A stretch of 64,000 nucleotides of DNA from Talaromyces rugulosus (Eukaryota > Ascomycota > Eurotiomycetes > Eurotiales > Trichocomaceae), in contig NC_049562.1 of assembly GCF_013368755.1 (NCBI RefSeq), positions 4,154,001-4,218,000 of the forward strand, read 5' to 3'. Positions within the stretch are counted from its first letter, which is position 1, and every line of letters starts with the position of its first letter. The translations under genes were made by a program, and so were the position numbers. The notes under the pieces were generated by a model. It was not told the DNA's origin. It saw nothing but the letters and a program-made list of their open reading frames with translations, and made no database searches. Shown here in pieces: positions 9,330 to 22,762 of this stretch.

Positions 9330-11803
9330 CTGTTACAAGTTAAGACGATCAGCAAGGCATCAACAAGAAACACGTGCAACGATCAACGGCGCGCCAAACT
9401 AATTGGCATTGTCCTCAAATATTTCGGATGGAAGCTTGGGTGATGTCACGCCTCGGGGAAGAAAAAAGAGGGTTCGACGCGTCAAAGGGAGGAAGAGGAA
9501 CTGGGCGGGATTGGGGGCAGTGCTAACAACACGCTTTCACGGGGAGGAGGTATCAATGCGACAACAATGAATTACAATCATACATTGAACGGAAGGTGGG
9601 AGATACATACCGACAAGGTTGGGTAGCTATGGTGACGTGATGCGAACAAGAGGAGGTGGTTGAGGTCGGGGATTCCGAAAATAGCGCTTGCGGTGTGAGT
9701 GAGCGACAAGCCTGGCGACAAAAGTTGCGAAACGACGGAAATGGAGGGCGCGGTCACGGGACCGGGGCGCTCAGCAGGCTGCGAAAGTGCGAAGAGAGGG
9801 GGCGCCAGAAGAAGGAAGGCGCGACCGGCCGGAAAGCGGCTATTGCCTGCTGCACAGTGAGCATCTGGAGCAGACGACTCGGCTCAAGAACAAAAAACAA
9901 CAACAGTAATTTTTGATTAAAAAAACAAACAAAACAATCGCTTTACATCGGATGTAATCGTAACTCGGGCGACTCCGCAAAGGTAATAATAATCAAAAAT
10001 GCTTGTGCTGGGCTGCTGATGGACCAACGGGCCAGTGCGTGGCGGGTCAAGAAATCATCGGTTGGGACGGCGAGAACGAGTCACGTCAAACGGGGAATCT
10101 TCCCCCGGGCGGAGCAGGATCAAACAAGAAAGAGAGGTGAAATAGTTACGTACCTAGCAGCTAACAGGCTAGTATGGAGAGAGGCTCTTTTGGGCCAGGG
10201 CAGACAGAAGTGGAGGCGTTTGGGAGACACTCGACGGTCGCAAGAGGCTGGCGGCTGGCGTTCCTGCAGGGCTGTACTATGTATGTACGTACCGTAGGCT
10301 AGGGAGGGCGAGCAACCGAGCGGGGAAGCAATAATGAGATGCACGAGGGGGGGACAAATCGAATCGCGAGACGATGGGACAGTCCGGGTCGGTGTTCAAG
10401 GCTGGCGAGAAGGGAGCATCAAAGAGAAGGATGGCGGACGGCCGGCCCTGCAGGGGATTCAGAATGCCCCGCATCGGGTTTAGCGCCGGGCGATGCGCGA
10501 CCAGCCAATGAGCGGCCGCCACGGCTTGGCGCGCTAGCTATTCTGGGACGTCGGGTCCCTGTCTCGCTGCCAGCCAATAGAAATGCGCGAAGTGGGGCCA
10601 TGGCGTTCTGTCGACTGCATGACTTCTTGCTGGCTGCTGCTCTGCCCGACACAAGAAGGTCATGTCATGATCATGGCCAGTGCCGCTCGCTGCCTGATGC
10701 CTTCACTTATTGCTCGCGGAACTCACCATATTTCTCACGATAATGGCCTTGGACGTAGTGGTCTTGCCCCAAAAACGGTAGAGTAGCACAACATTGTCAG
10801 AAGCAAAGTACTATTAGTTATCGGACAAACATCTGGAATGACACTAGCCAATTCGCATATGGAAGACCCGATCGGAAAAAGATCTGTGTGAGAGAAAGAG
10901 ATGGCTAGGGCGAGGGTCAAAAAGAATGAAAGAGGGTAAAAAAAAATTAACAGTAAAGCAAAAGATAGGACGAGGGGCGTATCTGACCTATATATATGAT
11001 CTCCGGGGCGATCCATGGCCATGTGCTAGCCTGATCACTACTGTAATTTACTGGTACTTACACTTACACCACGACATACTCCTTTCATTAACACTAAGTC
11101 CATGTACCGTCATCCTTTATTATTACCCCCAGTAATAATATTACAATCCCCTGCAACTTTGACTGCCCTCCGAGGCCTCCAATGCGAAAAAGAGTGTCAC
11201 GGCCTGAGTGCTTGTCCCACCTTAGTAGGGAAAGACTGGCCCACCCGCCCCAGGTCGACCGTCAGTAAAGTCTCCGTGGAATTCCACTCGATCCCTTTGA
11301 ATAGCCGATCATTGTTAGTTATTGTTCTACGTAAGTACTAATTAAATAAAGGGTTACAACTTACAAACTTACGACCATGTCTCATGCTAGGATAGGGGAT
11401 TTTGAGTGAGCATCATTGATCAAGTTTGAGATTGCTTCTGCGGCAAACAAAGCCTGCAATCGATCGTGAAATGAAAGCACTGTTGCTGGATCTGACTATC
11501 TTGAAAAACGGGACAATAATGTAATCATACTGGCGGCTTTTTAACCCACCATTAACTATTACAGTGAGCGCTGTACTTGCTGTGTGGTGCTTCTGCAGCT
11601 ATTGGCCCAGGACCCACAGCCGTATCACGTGACCTCTCCGAGATAGCTCCTGCCGACATCCAAGAAGCTTCACTTCACCATCACGCTTACCACTCGTCCG
11701 CCTCCACCGCCATCCCGTCCTCTTTACCCCTCAACCTCCTTCGAAAATATTATCGGCAGAGTTTGGATAATTCTCGGTTTTTAAATTTGAATTGCTGTCA
11801 ATC
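9307..11803. other. Long divergent intergenic region between swi1 and rpt3
   Basis: About 2.5 kb, the longest gene-free stretch in the window. The part from 9,640 to 10,700 is GC-rich and the rest is mixed. It has to carry the swi1 leader and promoter and the rpt3 promoter, which includes a CACGTG at 11625-11630. Open frames in the GC-rich part (for example 10339-10743 on the plus strand) have compositions that do not resemble proteins. A non-coding transcript is possible but nothing in the sequence proves one. Confidence 0.5.
9330..9610 (-). other. Predicted 281-bp intron in the swi1 5' UTR
   Basis: On the minus strand a strong donor (gtcg|gtatgt at 9610) and acceptor (ttgtaacag ending at 9330) frame a stretch with no coding sense. 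The exon upstream of it carries no ATG in the nearest 80 bases, so the intron would be in the untranslated leader. This is a prediction from splice signals only. Confidence 0.5.
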
Positions 11804-13371
11804 ATGGCTGACGTTGCCGTCGAGAACCCGGCGAACAGCGTGGCGCCTCACAAGCGCCCAGCTCCCACGGACTCGGTGCCCATCATCGACTCGCTGGAGG
11901 GAACTGGCACCGACAGCGGTGACGAATATGCCACTCTCAAGCGCCTGCAGAGACATTTAGAGTGCGTTTACAAGCTTCGTATCTCTCTTCGTTGCTGACT
12001 GGATCCGTCACCTAGGTACATCCATCTTCAAGAAGAGTACATCAAAGATGAGCAAAGGTAGGCATCTTCCATCTATTTCTGATTAACTATGGTCAAGTCA
12101 CTAATACTGTGGAAATTATGCAGGAGTTTAAAGAGAGAGCTGGTGCGAGCTCAAGAGGAGATCAAACGGATACAGAGTGTTCCGCTAGTGATCGGCCAGT
12201 TCATGGAAGCTATAGATCAAAAGTATTGCGTTCCCTTCCTACAAATAACGGATTGTCGCTGATATTTTTTTGTTATTGAAGTACTGGAATCGTACAGTCG
12301 TCAACCGGCTCGAATTATGTTGTCCGAATTCTTTCTACCCTTGACCGAGAGAAACTGAAGCCGTCCTCGTCCGTTGCGCTCCACCGACACTCCAACTCGC
12401 TCGTCGATATTCTCCCCCCAGAGGCAGACTCGTCTATTGCCATGCTTGGTGCAAATGAGAAGCCGGATGTGACGTACGCTGATGTCGGTGGCTTGGATAT
12501 GCAGAAGCAGGAAATCCGAGAGGCCGTGGAACTGCCTTTGACGCATTCCGATCTCTATCAACAAATCGGTTGGTCGCCTACAAACTACTATAATGGTCGC
12601 TTCTGTCCCTAACAGCAGCTTTTTAGGTATTGATCCTCCTCGCGGTGTCTTGCTCTACGGACCTCCGGGTACTGGAAAGACGATGCTGGTGAAGGCCGTT
12701 GCGAACAGTACCACCGCCAACTTCATCCGCGTTGTCGGTTCGGAATTCGTGCAGAAGTATCTCGGAGAGGGCCCCCGAATGGTCCGAGACGTGTTTCGGA
12801 TGGCACGAGAAAACTCGCCCGCCATCATCTTCATTGACGAGATCGACGCAATCGCCACCAAGCGTTTTGACGCCCAAACAGGTGCTGACCGTGAGGTTCA
12901 GCGTATTCTGTTGGAACTTCTCAACCAGATGGATGGATTCGATCAGGGGAGCAACGTCAAAGTGATCATGGCCACCAACCGAGCGGATACGTTAGATCCT
13001 GCTTTGCTGCGTCCTGGACGTCTCGACCGGAAGATCGAGTTTCCATCCCTGCGCGATCGTCGTGAGCGCCGGCTCATTTTCTCTACCATCGCGTCGAAGA
13101 TGTCGCTGTCGCCCGAAGTGGACTTGGACTCGCTGATTGTGCGCAATGAGCCTCTCTCTGGAGCTGTGATTGCCGCGATCATGCAAGAAGCTGGTCTGCG
13201 TGCCGTCCGCAAGAACCGCTACAACATCATCCAGTCTGACCTGGAGGATGCCTACTCCAGCCAAGTCAAGAGCAGCCAGGAATCCGACAAGTACGTTCCT
13301 CCCACATCTGATTCGTATATGATTACACTTACTGACTTACCTTTCTCTGCAGGTTCGACTTCTACCGGTAG
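11804..13371 (+). CDS. rpt3: 26S proteasome regulatory ATPase Rpt3
   Basis: One of six AAA ATPases in the base of the 19S regulatory particle, which unfold ubiquitinated proteins and feed them to the proteasome core. Six exons join cleanly: 11804-11961, 12016-12057, 12124-12222, 12282-12568, 12627-13290 and 13353-13371, giving 422 residues. The N-terminal coiled coil runs through [20 protein letters not shown] and is followed by the OB-domain segment [20 protein letters not shown]. The AAA module shows Walker A GPPGTGKT, Walker B IIFIDEID, the pore loop [14 protein letters not shown], sensor 1 MATNRAD and arginine fingers in [10 protein letters not shown]. The last exon restores the expected C-terminus SDKFDFYR. 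RPT3 is distinguished from its paralogues by the QEEYIKDEQ and [13 protein letters not shown] segments. All introns are 54-66 bp. Confidence 0.97.
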
Positions 13372-13977
13372 AGGAGGACTATGGGGAGTATCACGTGGGA
13401 GATATTGATTTGTAATGGGCACGGATTCCGCAGTATACACCGTACGTAGAGCTACCGGCCAGATCATGTACAACAATATATACGCATTCTTGAAAGCGGA
13501 GTAGATCAGAGTACGTAGCTCCGTCGATCGGCTTCGTGACCAGGTCATCAGTAGTTCGTAGTTACTAAGCCGCCAGGCACCAGCAGCAGCATCCAGTATC
13601 AACGTCAGATGAGAGGCAGTGGGGCCGCTCGGCAGTGGACTAGCGTATCAAGTCACGAGACGCATGTTATTGCCCAGCCACCGTCCCGCCCGAATCGGGA
13701 AGCGCTCCATTCTGCTCCGCCCAATAGACAATGGCCCGCCCCGCTTTTTCCCACCGTCGTCATCGTCTCCCCCCAAACAAGATTAGCCTAGTCTCGTAAG
13801 CTGCATCCAGACGTACTCCTCGCTCCTCTCTCTCACCTCTCCTCTTTCGTTCTCTTCCTTATCATTCAAAACAACAATCCTCCATCAAACCTGTCGTTTA
13901 CACACCCCCCCTGTCCTTCGTCGCTGTTTGTCAATCCCTGATTCATATATATTCCACCATCCCCGGCTCGGTCCATC
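13372..13977. promoter_or_regulatory. Promoter region of pepE
   Basis: About 600 bp between rpt3 and pepE. A CCAAT box lies at 13721-13725 in a GC-rich block, and a pyrimidine-rich leader (cctctctctcacctctcctctttcg) precedes the ATG, both common in fungal promoters. No gene seen. Confidence 0.5.
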
Positions 13978-15358
<1,381 letters not shown>

Positions 15359-16505
15359 GTGTTGGGGAGAAGAAGTCTTTGTCGGGAACGGTTTAGACTA
15401 GAGAAGTTGCCATTTGGATGGGGGTTGATATTGTCTTTGGACATAGCCGACAGCTTGCGGAGGACAAGATTGTGCTTTGTCTCCCTTTTCCTCGTGTTTT
15501 TGAAATTGTTGCCTACTATGTAGAATCTGCGTTATGATTAATCGCTGCAATGCACTATATGTACATGACAAGTTTACTCTAGGCATGCGTAGATAATGAT
15601 GTTCAAATGTTGAGTTCAAAGGTTGTATGCTATAGATCTAGCGAGTGGCAAACAAAGAGCTGAGATGAGAGCATTTTAACTCGATAAACTTCTTTGTCCT
15701 TTCTAAAATTAATGCAAAGCATATCATACGCAACCAGCAACCTGTATATTTGTGCATGTCGCATGCACAACCTGCGGTGGCCAGGCCCTTTGTTGCTTGT
15801 TGCCGGCAGCCACAGAGGTCTCCACTGGTTCCGCGCTAACACAGCGGGATTACCTCAACCTGTCAACCTGCCCCAAGCCGAGTCAGTTTAGTGCCCACGA
15901 ACCTATGAAACTTGCCTTTTCGAAGCTTCGAATGGACCATTTTTCTACTTAAACCTCGTCCAGCTTTTCCACGTCAATTTCTACAAAGTCAGACTCGCCA
16001 TAACTGTTTTTTGCAATCTGGAATCGGTCACTAAAGGTTCTCTTTATTTCATCGCGACAAGACAAACGGAGACGAGTTACGACCAGACAAGCCCACGCGC
16101 GCACGAGGGACTCGATAGCGCGCTGCTTCACACACACACGCACACCTGTTTTCGCTCTCGTTGATCGGATTACTCTTACTCCCGCGGTGCTCGTGGTTAC
16201 ATATCTATATCTGTTTCTTTTGTGCGCGCTGGAGGAGGGGGGTAATCATCATCACCAGCTAGCTATCAGCCTCGTGGCAAGCCTTTGAGAACTAGGCTAC
16301 AACATCCATCTGACCGACCACGACTCTTGACTTTTGGAATTTTCCTCTTCTTCTTATTTGAGAACCCTGAGGCCATGGCCCAGTAACATACATTCATCTA
16401 TCGAAAACAAAACAGAGCCATTTTCCATAAAAACAAACACATACGAACGAACGAACGAACAAATACGAACAAAACAAAAGTCGACAACCCCCGAGGTGAA
16501 GAGGA
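15359..16505. other. Intergenic region with the fcp1 leader
   Basis: 1.15 kb between pepE and fcp1. Just before the fcp1 start there is a short tetranucleotide repeat (acga/gaac units, about 16443-16461) in an A-rich leader, and a ca/ac run near 16131-16145. No gene recognised. Confidence 0.55.
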
Positions 16506-19062
16506 ATGCTTCTGCAACTGCCGCCGTCGCTACACTACCCCATCACCGTGACATCGCTGCTCAAGCGACCGGGCGATACGGTTGAGCGGGGAGATTATCT
16601 CTTTTGGTATGTCTACAAGACCACTGTGATCGAGGGCGATGGACTCGGCAATGACGTTCAGGTCGAGCGCGAGTTCCCTATCAAGTTTGAGTCGAGTGTC
16701 GATGGGGAGGTGGTCGCGTGGAAGGTTTCCAAGGGAGATGTCATCGATGAGCCGTGAGTATTTTTTTTTCTCCCCCATAGACAAAGAAACTTGGGTGGTC
16801 TAATGTTGTGAGTTAGGGTAAATGTGCTCGAAATCGATGAGCCATGCGCTCACGAGGTACAGTTTGGGGGAATGTGCGCAGAATGTGGCAAAGATATGAC
16901 TGCGTAGGTTTTTTTTTTGTTCTTTTGGTCTCATTCTTCTCGTCAATAACTAACGACGTGCAGCGCAACCTACAATACAGATGTTATGGACTCGATGCGT
17001 GCGCCGATTCAGATGACTCACGACAACACCGCGTTGACAGTCAGTCAGAGGGAAGCAACACGGGTGGAGGAGGATGCGAAACGTCGGCTCCTGGCTTCGA
17101 GGCGCTTATCGCTGGTGGTCGATCTCGACCAGACCATCATTCACGCCACCGTGGACCCGACAGTTGGGGAATGGAAAGAAGACCAAGACAATCCAAACCA
17201 CGACGCCGTCAAAGACGTCCGCGCTTTCCAGCTGACCGACGATGGCCCCGGCATGCGAGGGTGCTGGTATTACATCAAGCTTCGCCCGGGGCTGGAGAGC
17301 TTTCTACAGAATATTGCCGAAATATACGAACTGCACATATACACCATGGGAACGAGAGCATATGCACAAAACATTGCGAATATCATCGACCCTGAACGAA
17401 AACTTTTTGGCGACCGAATCCTCAGCCGCGATGAGAGCGGCAGTCTTACAGCCAAAAACCTGCAGCGTCTCTTCCCCGTCGACACCAAGATGGTTGTGAT
17501 TATTGATGACCGAGGCGACGTTTGGAAATGGAACCCCAATCTGATCAAAGTGTCACCGTACGACTTTTTTGTTGGCATTGGAGACATCAACTCGAGCTTC
17601 TTACCAAAAAAGCAAGATATGACGCCAGGAAAAGGCCCCGCCGCATTAAAAGCAAAACGCGAAAAGCCCGCGCCGGTCGCAACAGCAGAACATCATGTCA
17701 ATGGATCAACGCAGGCCAAGGACAGTGAGGTGTCGGCGCTCGAACAGCTCGTGACCATGGGCGGCGGGGATAACCCAATGATGCTCCAGGAGCAAACGAC
17801 GCTACAGGAGGAAACGATTATGCACCAGGTCGAAGACCGGCCTCTTCTCCAAAAGCAAAAGGAACTCGACGCGGAAGAGGACGCTTCTTCAGATTCGCAA
17901 GCAGGCGCCGAAAGCGAGTCGTCAATGTCGAGTATGGAGGACTCTCAAGAGTCAAATCGCCCGAAACATCATCTGCTCGAGGACCGCGACACAGAACTGT
18001 TCCACCTTCAAGATAGGCTAGAACGGGTGCATCAGGAATTCTTTGAAGAGTATGACCGGCGGCGCAACAAGGCTGTTGGAGGGAGGGTCTCTGTTCTCAG
18101 GGGCGACCGAATATCTCGGGACCGAGATGTTGATTTGAGGGTACTTCCCGATATCAAAAGCGTCATGCCACAGATCAAACGCAAGGTGCTGGGAGGCGTT
18201 GTCGTGGTGTTTTCCGGCGTGCTCCCGATCAACACGGACCTGCAAAACGCCGACATTTCTCTATGGTCCAAGAGTTTTGGAGTAGCCATTTCGTCGCGTA
18301 TCGGGTCGAGGACCACGCACTTGGTGGCTGGACGGAACCGCACGGCCAAGGTCCGTGAGGCTACACGATATCCCAAGGTCAAAATCGTCACTACCCAGTG
18401 GCTTGTGGACAGCCTAGTCCAGTGGAAACGGCTAGACGAGGAGCCGTATCTAGTTCCAGTGCATCCAGAGGACCGCGGAGATCCTATTCTGGGTAGCTCT
18501 CCGGGCTCAAAGATTGATGATTCGTGGCTGTCTTCGTCGGAGGATGGTGGGATGACATTTACAGATGACGAGGGTAAGCACACACCCTATATTTTAAATT
18601 TTTAAAAGTAAAATTGATACTAACACGCCAAAAGACATGCTCAAATCGTCCGAATACTCAGCAATCGGCTACGATGTCGACGAGCAGGCTGCCGTGCACG
18701 ACGAGCTCCGAGAGTTTCTGGGCAGCGACGACGACGAGAGCGAATCCGACGCCGACACCACCACTAGCGAAGCCGAATCTGTAGCCGTCGAGTCCAGAAA
18801 ACGGAAACGAGGCAGCACTGACTCTGAAGATGATGAAACGGTATCATCATCTTTAGCCCACCGCATCAAGACCAACCGCCCGAGCACGCTGAAACAGGCT
18901 GTTGGTCAAGACGACGACGACGACAATGAAGAAGAGGCAGCAGCAGACTTGGCTGCGAGTCAAGACGCCGAGCAGCAGGCTACTGTGGAAAACCCAGATG
19001 ACGATGAGGACGAGCTGGAGCGCGAAATGCTGGCTGCGTTTGAGGGGGACTACGATGAGTAG
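16506..19062 (+). CDS. fcp1: RNA polymerase II CTD phosphatase Fcp1
   Basis: Phosphatase that removes phosphate from the C-terminal domain of RNA polymerase II so that it can be recycled after transcription. Four exons (16506-16753, 16817-16903, 16964-18573, 18635-19062) give 790 residues. An N-terminal biotinyl-lipoyl-like domain (LLKRPGDTVERGDYLFWY, DGEVVAWKVSKGDVIDEP) precedes a zinc-type CAHEVQFGGMCAECGKDM segment. The FCP homology domain has the catalytic DLDQT (SLVVDLDQTIIHATVDPT) and the C-terminal acidic motif VIIDDRGDVWKWNPNLI. A BRCT domain spans about residues 510-610 (GVVVVFSGVLP, SRTTHLVAGR, VTTQWLVDSL). The tail is acidic with several Asp/Glu runs and ends EGDYDE, as in TFIIF-binding Fcp1 tails. 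All domains occur in the expected order, so the identification is firm. Confidence 0.96.
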
Positions 19063-19305
19063 TACGTCTATTGATTTGATTGATATTTGCATAGCGAGGC
19101 GCAGTCTCATGTAGTATTGGCGGGGGGCATGTTTATTTTTTTTGTTTCTTATTTCTTTTGGTATTTACTTTTCAGAGACTGTACTGTACTGCTACTTGTG
19201 TAGTCAATATTATCATGATTGTATTTACTCCGTAGTAGTACTACATGTATAACTTGATTGATTTATAACATTATAACTGATATTTGTCAACATTAAAACC
19301 CAGCC

Positions 19306-19635
19306 CTAATTCGAGAACTTGTCCGGGATACTCTTTCTACAATCGACATTAGCTTCTATTCTTACTTTATCGTGTGATGAAAGAGAGAGAGAGAAAGAAA
19401 CTTACCCAGTAGCCTTCTCAAACATTCCGCGCGCAGCATCGGTGACTTTCTCGTTGGTGCTACGCAACTTGGTGGGATCGAGCTTGCCGCCGCCAAACTT
19501 CTTCTCGGCGGTGTCGAGGGCTGTAGCAGATTATTAGCCAATTTATTCATGAGCAAGAGGAAAAGGGGGAAGAGGGGGTGGTGTACCCTTGTCGAGGTAA
19601 TCCTCCTTTTCTTGGGGTTGCTGTTGGGAGCTCAT
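19306..19635 (-). CDS. Conserved small fungal protein (64 residues, three exons), function unknown
   Basis: A short gene that a simple ORF search misses because no exon exceeds 115 nt. Exons on the minus strand are 19587-19635, 19406-19520 and 19306-19336. Their junctions use gtacac...ctacag and gtaagt...ttgtag, and all phases match to give 64 residues ending in KSIPDKFSN. The sequence is hydrophilic and charged, begins MSSQQQPQEKEDYLDKALD and continues with AEKKFGGGKLD, TNEKVTDAARGMFEKATG. It lacks a signal peptide or membrane segment. I recall similar small proteins across ascomycetes without a known role; some resemble stress-induced LEA/Hsp12-like proteins in composition, but I do not assign a function. 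The 3' end faces fcp1 (convergent, 243 bp). Confidence 0.82.
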
Positions 19636-20179
19636 CTTGATATTGACAGAGAGAGAGAGAGAGAGAGGTAGATAAGATGTTTTAGTTTCTAAAAGTTTAA
19701 TACAAAAAAGATAAAAACACCCCCCCCTATTTATACCCTCTTGGAAACGAAAACGAACCCGCCCAAATCGAGATCTCGACGACCCCTCATCGCAATCGAT
19801 CGATTGATTGGAGTCTTGGCTCGAAACTCTGTTCTCCAGTATACTTACGTCATGGACCTCTGGGGGCGCAGCCACACTGTTTCTTTTTGCGAAAATGTGT
19901 TTCCCCATATTTATCGTGTCACTAATCTGGTGTTTTAGTGGCTGGTGACTCGATCGTGGTTGTGTTAATTGGCTGTGGCGCTCGTCCAAAAAAAAAGATG
20001 ATGGATCTTATTTTTGCGGAGATGACATCATGGATCTTGCCAAGAGATTTTTAATCCACACCCTTTTAGTAGAGTAGTATTGGATAAGAATTGGTATCAT
20101 CAAATCAAATCAAATCATAACGCCGCGCGGTACATAATATCTATTCGTGCAAAAATACATGTACATATCCCCCCTTCCC
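19636..20179. other. Intergenic region upstream of the small protein gene
   Basis: 544 bp containing a (GA)n run at about 19649-19667, in the probable 5' UTR of the small gene, and a caaatcaaatcaaatca repeat near 20100. No gene seen. Confidence 0.55.
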
Positions 20180-20860
20180 TCACTTAGCGTCCTTGTGTAC
20201 CTGCCACGACATGACCATCATCCAAAAATAGAATATCGTATTAACCAACTCAAACGCAAACGCTGCTTTCCAACAGTTGCCTATATATAAATGTTAGCTT
20301 TTTTTTAAATCTCCTTTTTGTTTCCTAAAAAAAGAACGTACAGATGGTGTTTTGCGTCAACCACGCCAGCGCTTCAACAGTATTGCCCGTCCACGGCATA
20401 TTCGTCACGTAATTCTGGCAGTTGGAATTCACATTGGCCTGTCCACCATACAACTGCAGCGCCGTCTCAATCAGGCCTGTCAGCCACAGCGCAAACAAAA
20501 TAAAACTGCCAATGATAATAATTCCGGGAAGAAGGAATCGCTGTGCGGCGAGAATGAGGATTGTAGCGACAAAGGCGACGCCGAGGGCGCTGACGGTGAC
20601 CATGAATGGGAACAACCTATACACATTCATCTTCTTGTTAGCTCACTTGAAAAGAAAGAAAGAGGGGAAAAAAAAAAAAACTTATAGTAGTATAATACAT
20701 ACCAAGGAATCCCCAAGCGGAGCTGCGTCTGCACCACCATGAACCACGCAAACACCCCCAGACACACCCCAGAGCCCACCAGCACGGTGATCAGCCAGAT
20801 GTTCAGTTGCAGTTCCGGCCAGCGGTACCGTCTGCTAGCGGACGGTCGGTATGAGGGCAT
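20180..20860 (-). CDS. MARVEL-like four-helix membrane protein
   Basis: A small integral membrane protein of 177 residues in three exons on the minus strand: 20703-20860, 20342-20616 and 20180-20280. Four hydrophobic helices are visible: NIWLITVLVGSGVCLGVFAWF, FMVTVSALGVAFVATILIL, PGIIIIGSFILFALWLTGLIE and the C-terminal AAFAFELVNTIFYFWMMVMS. A loop before the last helix holds three cysteines (SNCQNYV, TICNCW). This is the layout of fungal MARVEL-domain proteins, which act in membrane juxtaposition and trafficking. The last exon is supported by phase (T-GC across the 61-bp intron 20281-20341) and by supplying the fourth helix. The N-terminus is short, basic and cytosolic. The specific role is unknown. 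Confidence 0.84.
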
Positions 20861-21631
20861 ATTTGGTTTTTGTATATGATCTGATCTGTCACAGCGTTGT
20901 AGACCGGTCTTTTTTGGATAAGATGCGGGGGAGCGTCGGTAAAGCGGAAGTCCCCCCTAATTAAACCGTCTTGGGTAGCCAGGCGCCGGGAGGAAAAAAA
21001 AAATAACGGTATATAAACAGTTGTCAACTGTCGATTTGTCGCCGTGTCGAAAAAGGGCCCTTTTCAGGCACCTATCTGGCCGTTGCTAGGCGGTGCTGTC
21101 GGCTTCTCAATCAGCGATAAACACGGGAGTCCCCAACCACGTCTGTCGGTCTGTCGGGTCTTGCTGCCAGGGGCGTCATTCAGTGAAACAGCTATTGCAC
21201 AAGCAAGAATATAAAATAAAAGACATACACACACACTAGTCGATAGCGACACAAGTGAAAAATATGAAAATGTGCGGTGGGAAGAATCATCGGCCGTTGC
21301 GTTGTTTAATGTTTACTCGCGCCGGACAACGCAGAGTGGGGCTGAGCGGGCACCGTGGTTGGCTGGTTCCTGGCATTGGGTCTTTTTATGTACCCAGTTT
21401 ACACCGTAAGATGGAGAAAATGACTATTAATTACTTCGTCCAGTGGATAATACTAGTATAAGAACCCTGTAGCTACTGTACTAATTGGCTGCAGGAATTA
21501 CCGTAGAAGAAATTGGCGGTCAAGATACCAGTTGACAGACTGGATATACTAACGCATATATATAAACCGTCATTGTCCATGTCATTATTGATCTAGCTCT
21601 CGCCTCTATAAATTGATAAGAAGTCTCTATA
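20861..21631. other. Intergenic region upstream of the MARVEL-like gene
   Basis: 771 bp between the start of the MARVEL-like gene and the arginase stop. Short open frames here have no protein-like character. No RNA gene recognised. Confidence 0.55.
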
Positions 21632-22762
21632 TTACAGCAAAGTATCCCCCAGCGCACTGCGCACCAGCGAGCAACCCGTGCGAATCGTGTCGCCGGCCCC
21701 GGTCGTCTCCAGGCTCGGATTCACCTCGACCAGATCCATTGCGATCAGATTACCGGTCTCGTGCACGCACTCTGCAATGAAATCGCCCTCGCGCAGCGTC
21801 AGCCCTCCTCGAACGGGCGTGCCTGTGCTAGGCGCCCACTGCGGATCGAGCGCGTCAACGTCAAACGACAGATGGATCGGGGTGTCGTTGCCAATGTGAG
21901 CGAGCGCCATTTCGACCACGCGGCCGATGCCGTGTCTTAACAACCCATCAGTAATCATATGACTTCAAAAGGAAGAAAGGTGACTCACCGGTCAATGTCG
22001 TGCATGCTAAACGCCTTGATGCCATGCTCGCGCAGGATCCGCTTCTCTCCCCGGTCGACATCGCGCAGGCCAATGTACACCAGCTTGCTGACACTCAACA
22101 GATGCTCCTGTTGCAGCCATCCAAAGATATCCTTCTTCTCCTCCTTGGCAAGCCCCGTCAGGAACGCCACAGGCATCCCGTGGATATTGCCACTGGGACT
22201 GTCTTCAGGAAGGTTTATGTCTGCATGTGCATCAACCCAAATCACCGCAATCTCGCGGCCCAGACGCTCGCGGATCGCCTTGGCTGTGCCCGAGATAGTC
22301 CCAATGGCAATCGAGTGGTCGCCGCCCAGCGTCAGCACCATCTTGCCCTGCTTGGCATGATCGTAAACCTGCTGGCTCAGCGTCTCGGTGACTGCGCTCA
22401 CGGCCCGCGGCTTCTTCATGCCTCTGTGATCGGGGTCGTTTGCGGGTATCTTGTCCGCATAGTCGTGGACGGCGTTGTCATAGTGTACGTCATAGCCAAG
22501 GTCCTCGCGCACCTGGTCGAGCAGGCCCGATTCGATCAGGGCCATGGGCGCTGCTTCCACGCCTTGTTTGCACTGCGAGACAGATACTTTAGTCCAGTCC
22601 AGTGGGCTGAGGGTGACTCTGTGCAACCTGAGGGAGGAGAGGAGGAGGAGGAGGAGGAGGAGGAGGGGGTCTTACCTGGCCGCCAGAAAAGCCAACAGCC
22701 ACAACTCCCAGCTCGTTCGGCTGGGAGAGGAACCGCTGCTTGATCGTCGAAGGCGCCGTCAT
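21632..22762 (-). CDS. agaA: Arginase
   Basis: Hydrolyses L-arginine to ornithine and urea in arginine catabolism; the enzyme is cytosolic and binuclear for manganese. Three exons on the minus strand (22676-22762, 21989-22572, 21632-21935) give 324 residues, the usual fungal length. Manganese ligands are all present: the histidine in LTLGGDHSIAIG, the WVDAHADINLP cluster and the SFDVDALDP pair. The substrate-loop segment DSPSGNIHGMPVAFL is intact, and the C-terminus carries MDLVEVNPSLE. The first intron (22573-22675, 103 bp) is longer than the others and contains a (GGA)n/(TCC)n microsatellite close to its donor. The acceptor was chosen to give GFSGGQ-CKQGVEAAPMALIESG, which follows family sequence. 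Expression is likely arginine-responsive, as in other fungi, but no operator was identified. Confidence 0.96.
22632..22667. repeat. (GGA)n microsatellite inside arginase intron 1
   Basis: About 12 near-perfect GGA/GAG units on the plus strand, which read as a (TCC)n pyrimidine tract on the coding strand within the intron. A tract of this kind is prone to length variation between strains. Confidence 0.85.

Noticed and set aside
9656..9916. 86-codon plus-strand ORF
   Set aside because: Antisense to the likely swi1 leader region; Arg/Gly-rich with no motif.
10339..10743. 134-codon plus-strand ORF in the swi1/rpt3 gap
   Set aside because: Random Arg/Pro/Ala-rich composition, no recognised motif, no good start context.
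22000..22743. 247-codon plus-strand ORF
   Set aside because: Antisense shadow of arginase; its Glu run comes from the GGA microsatellite.
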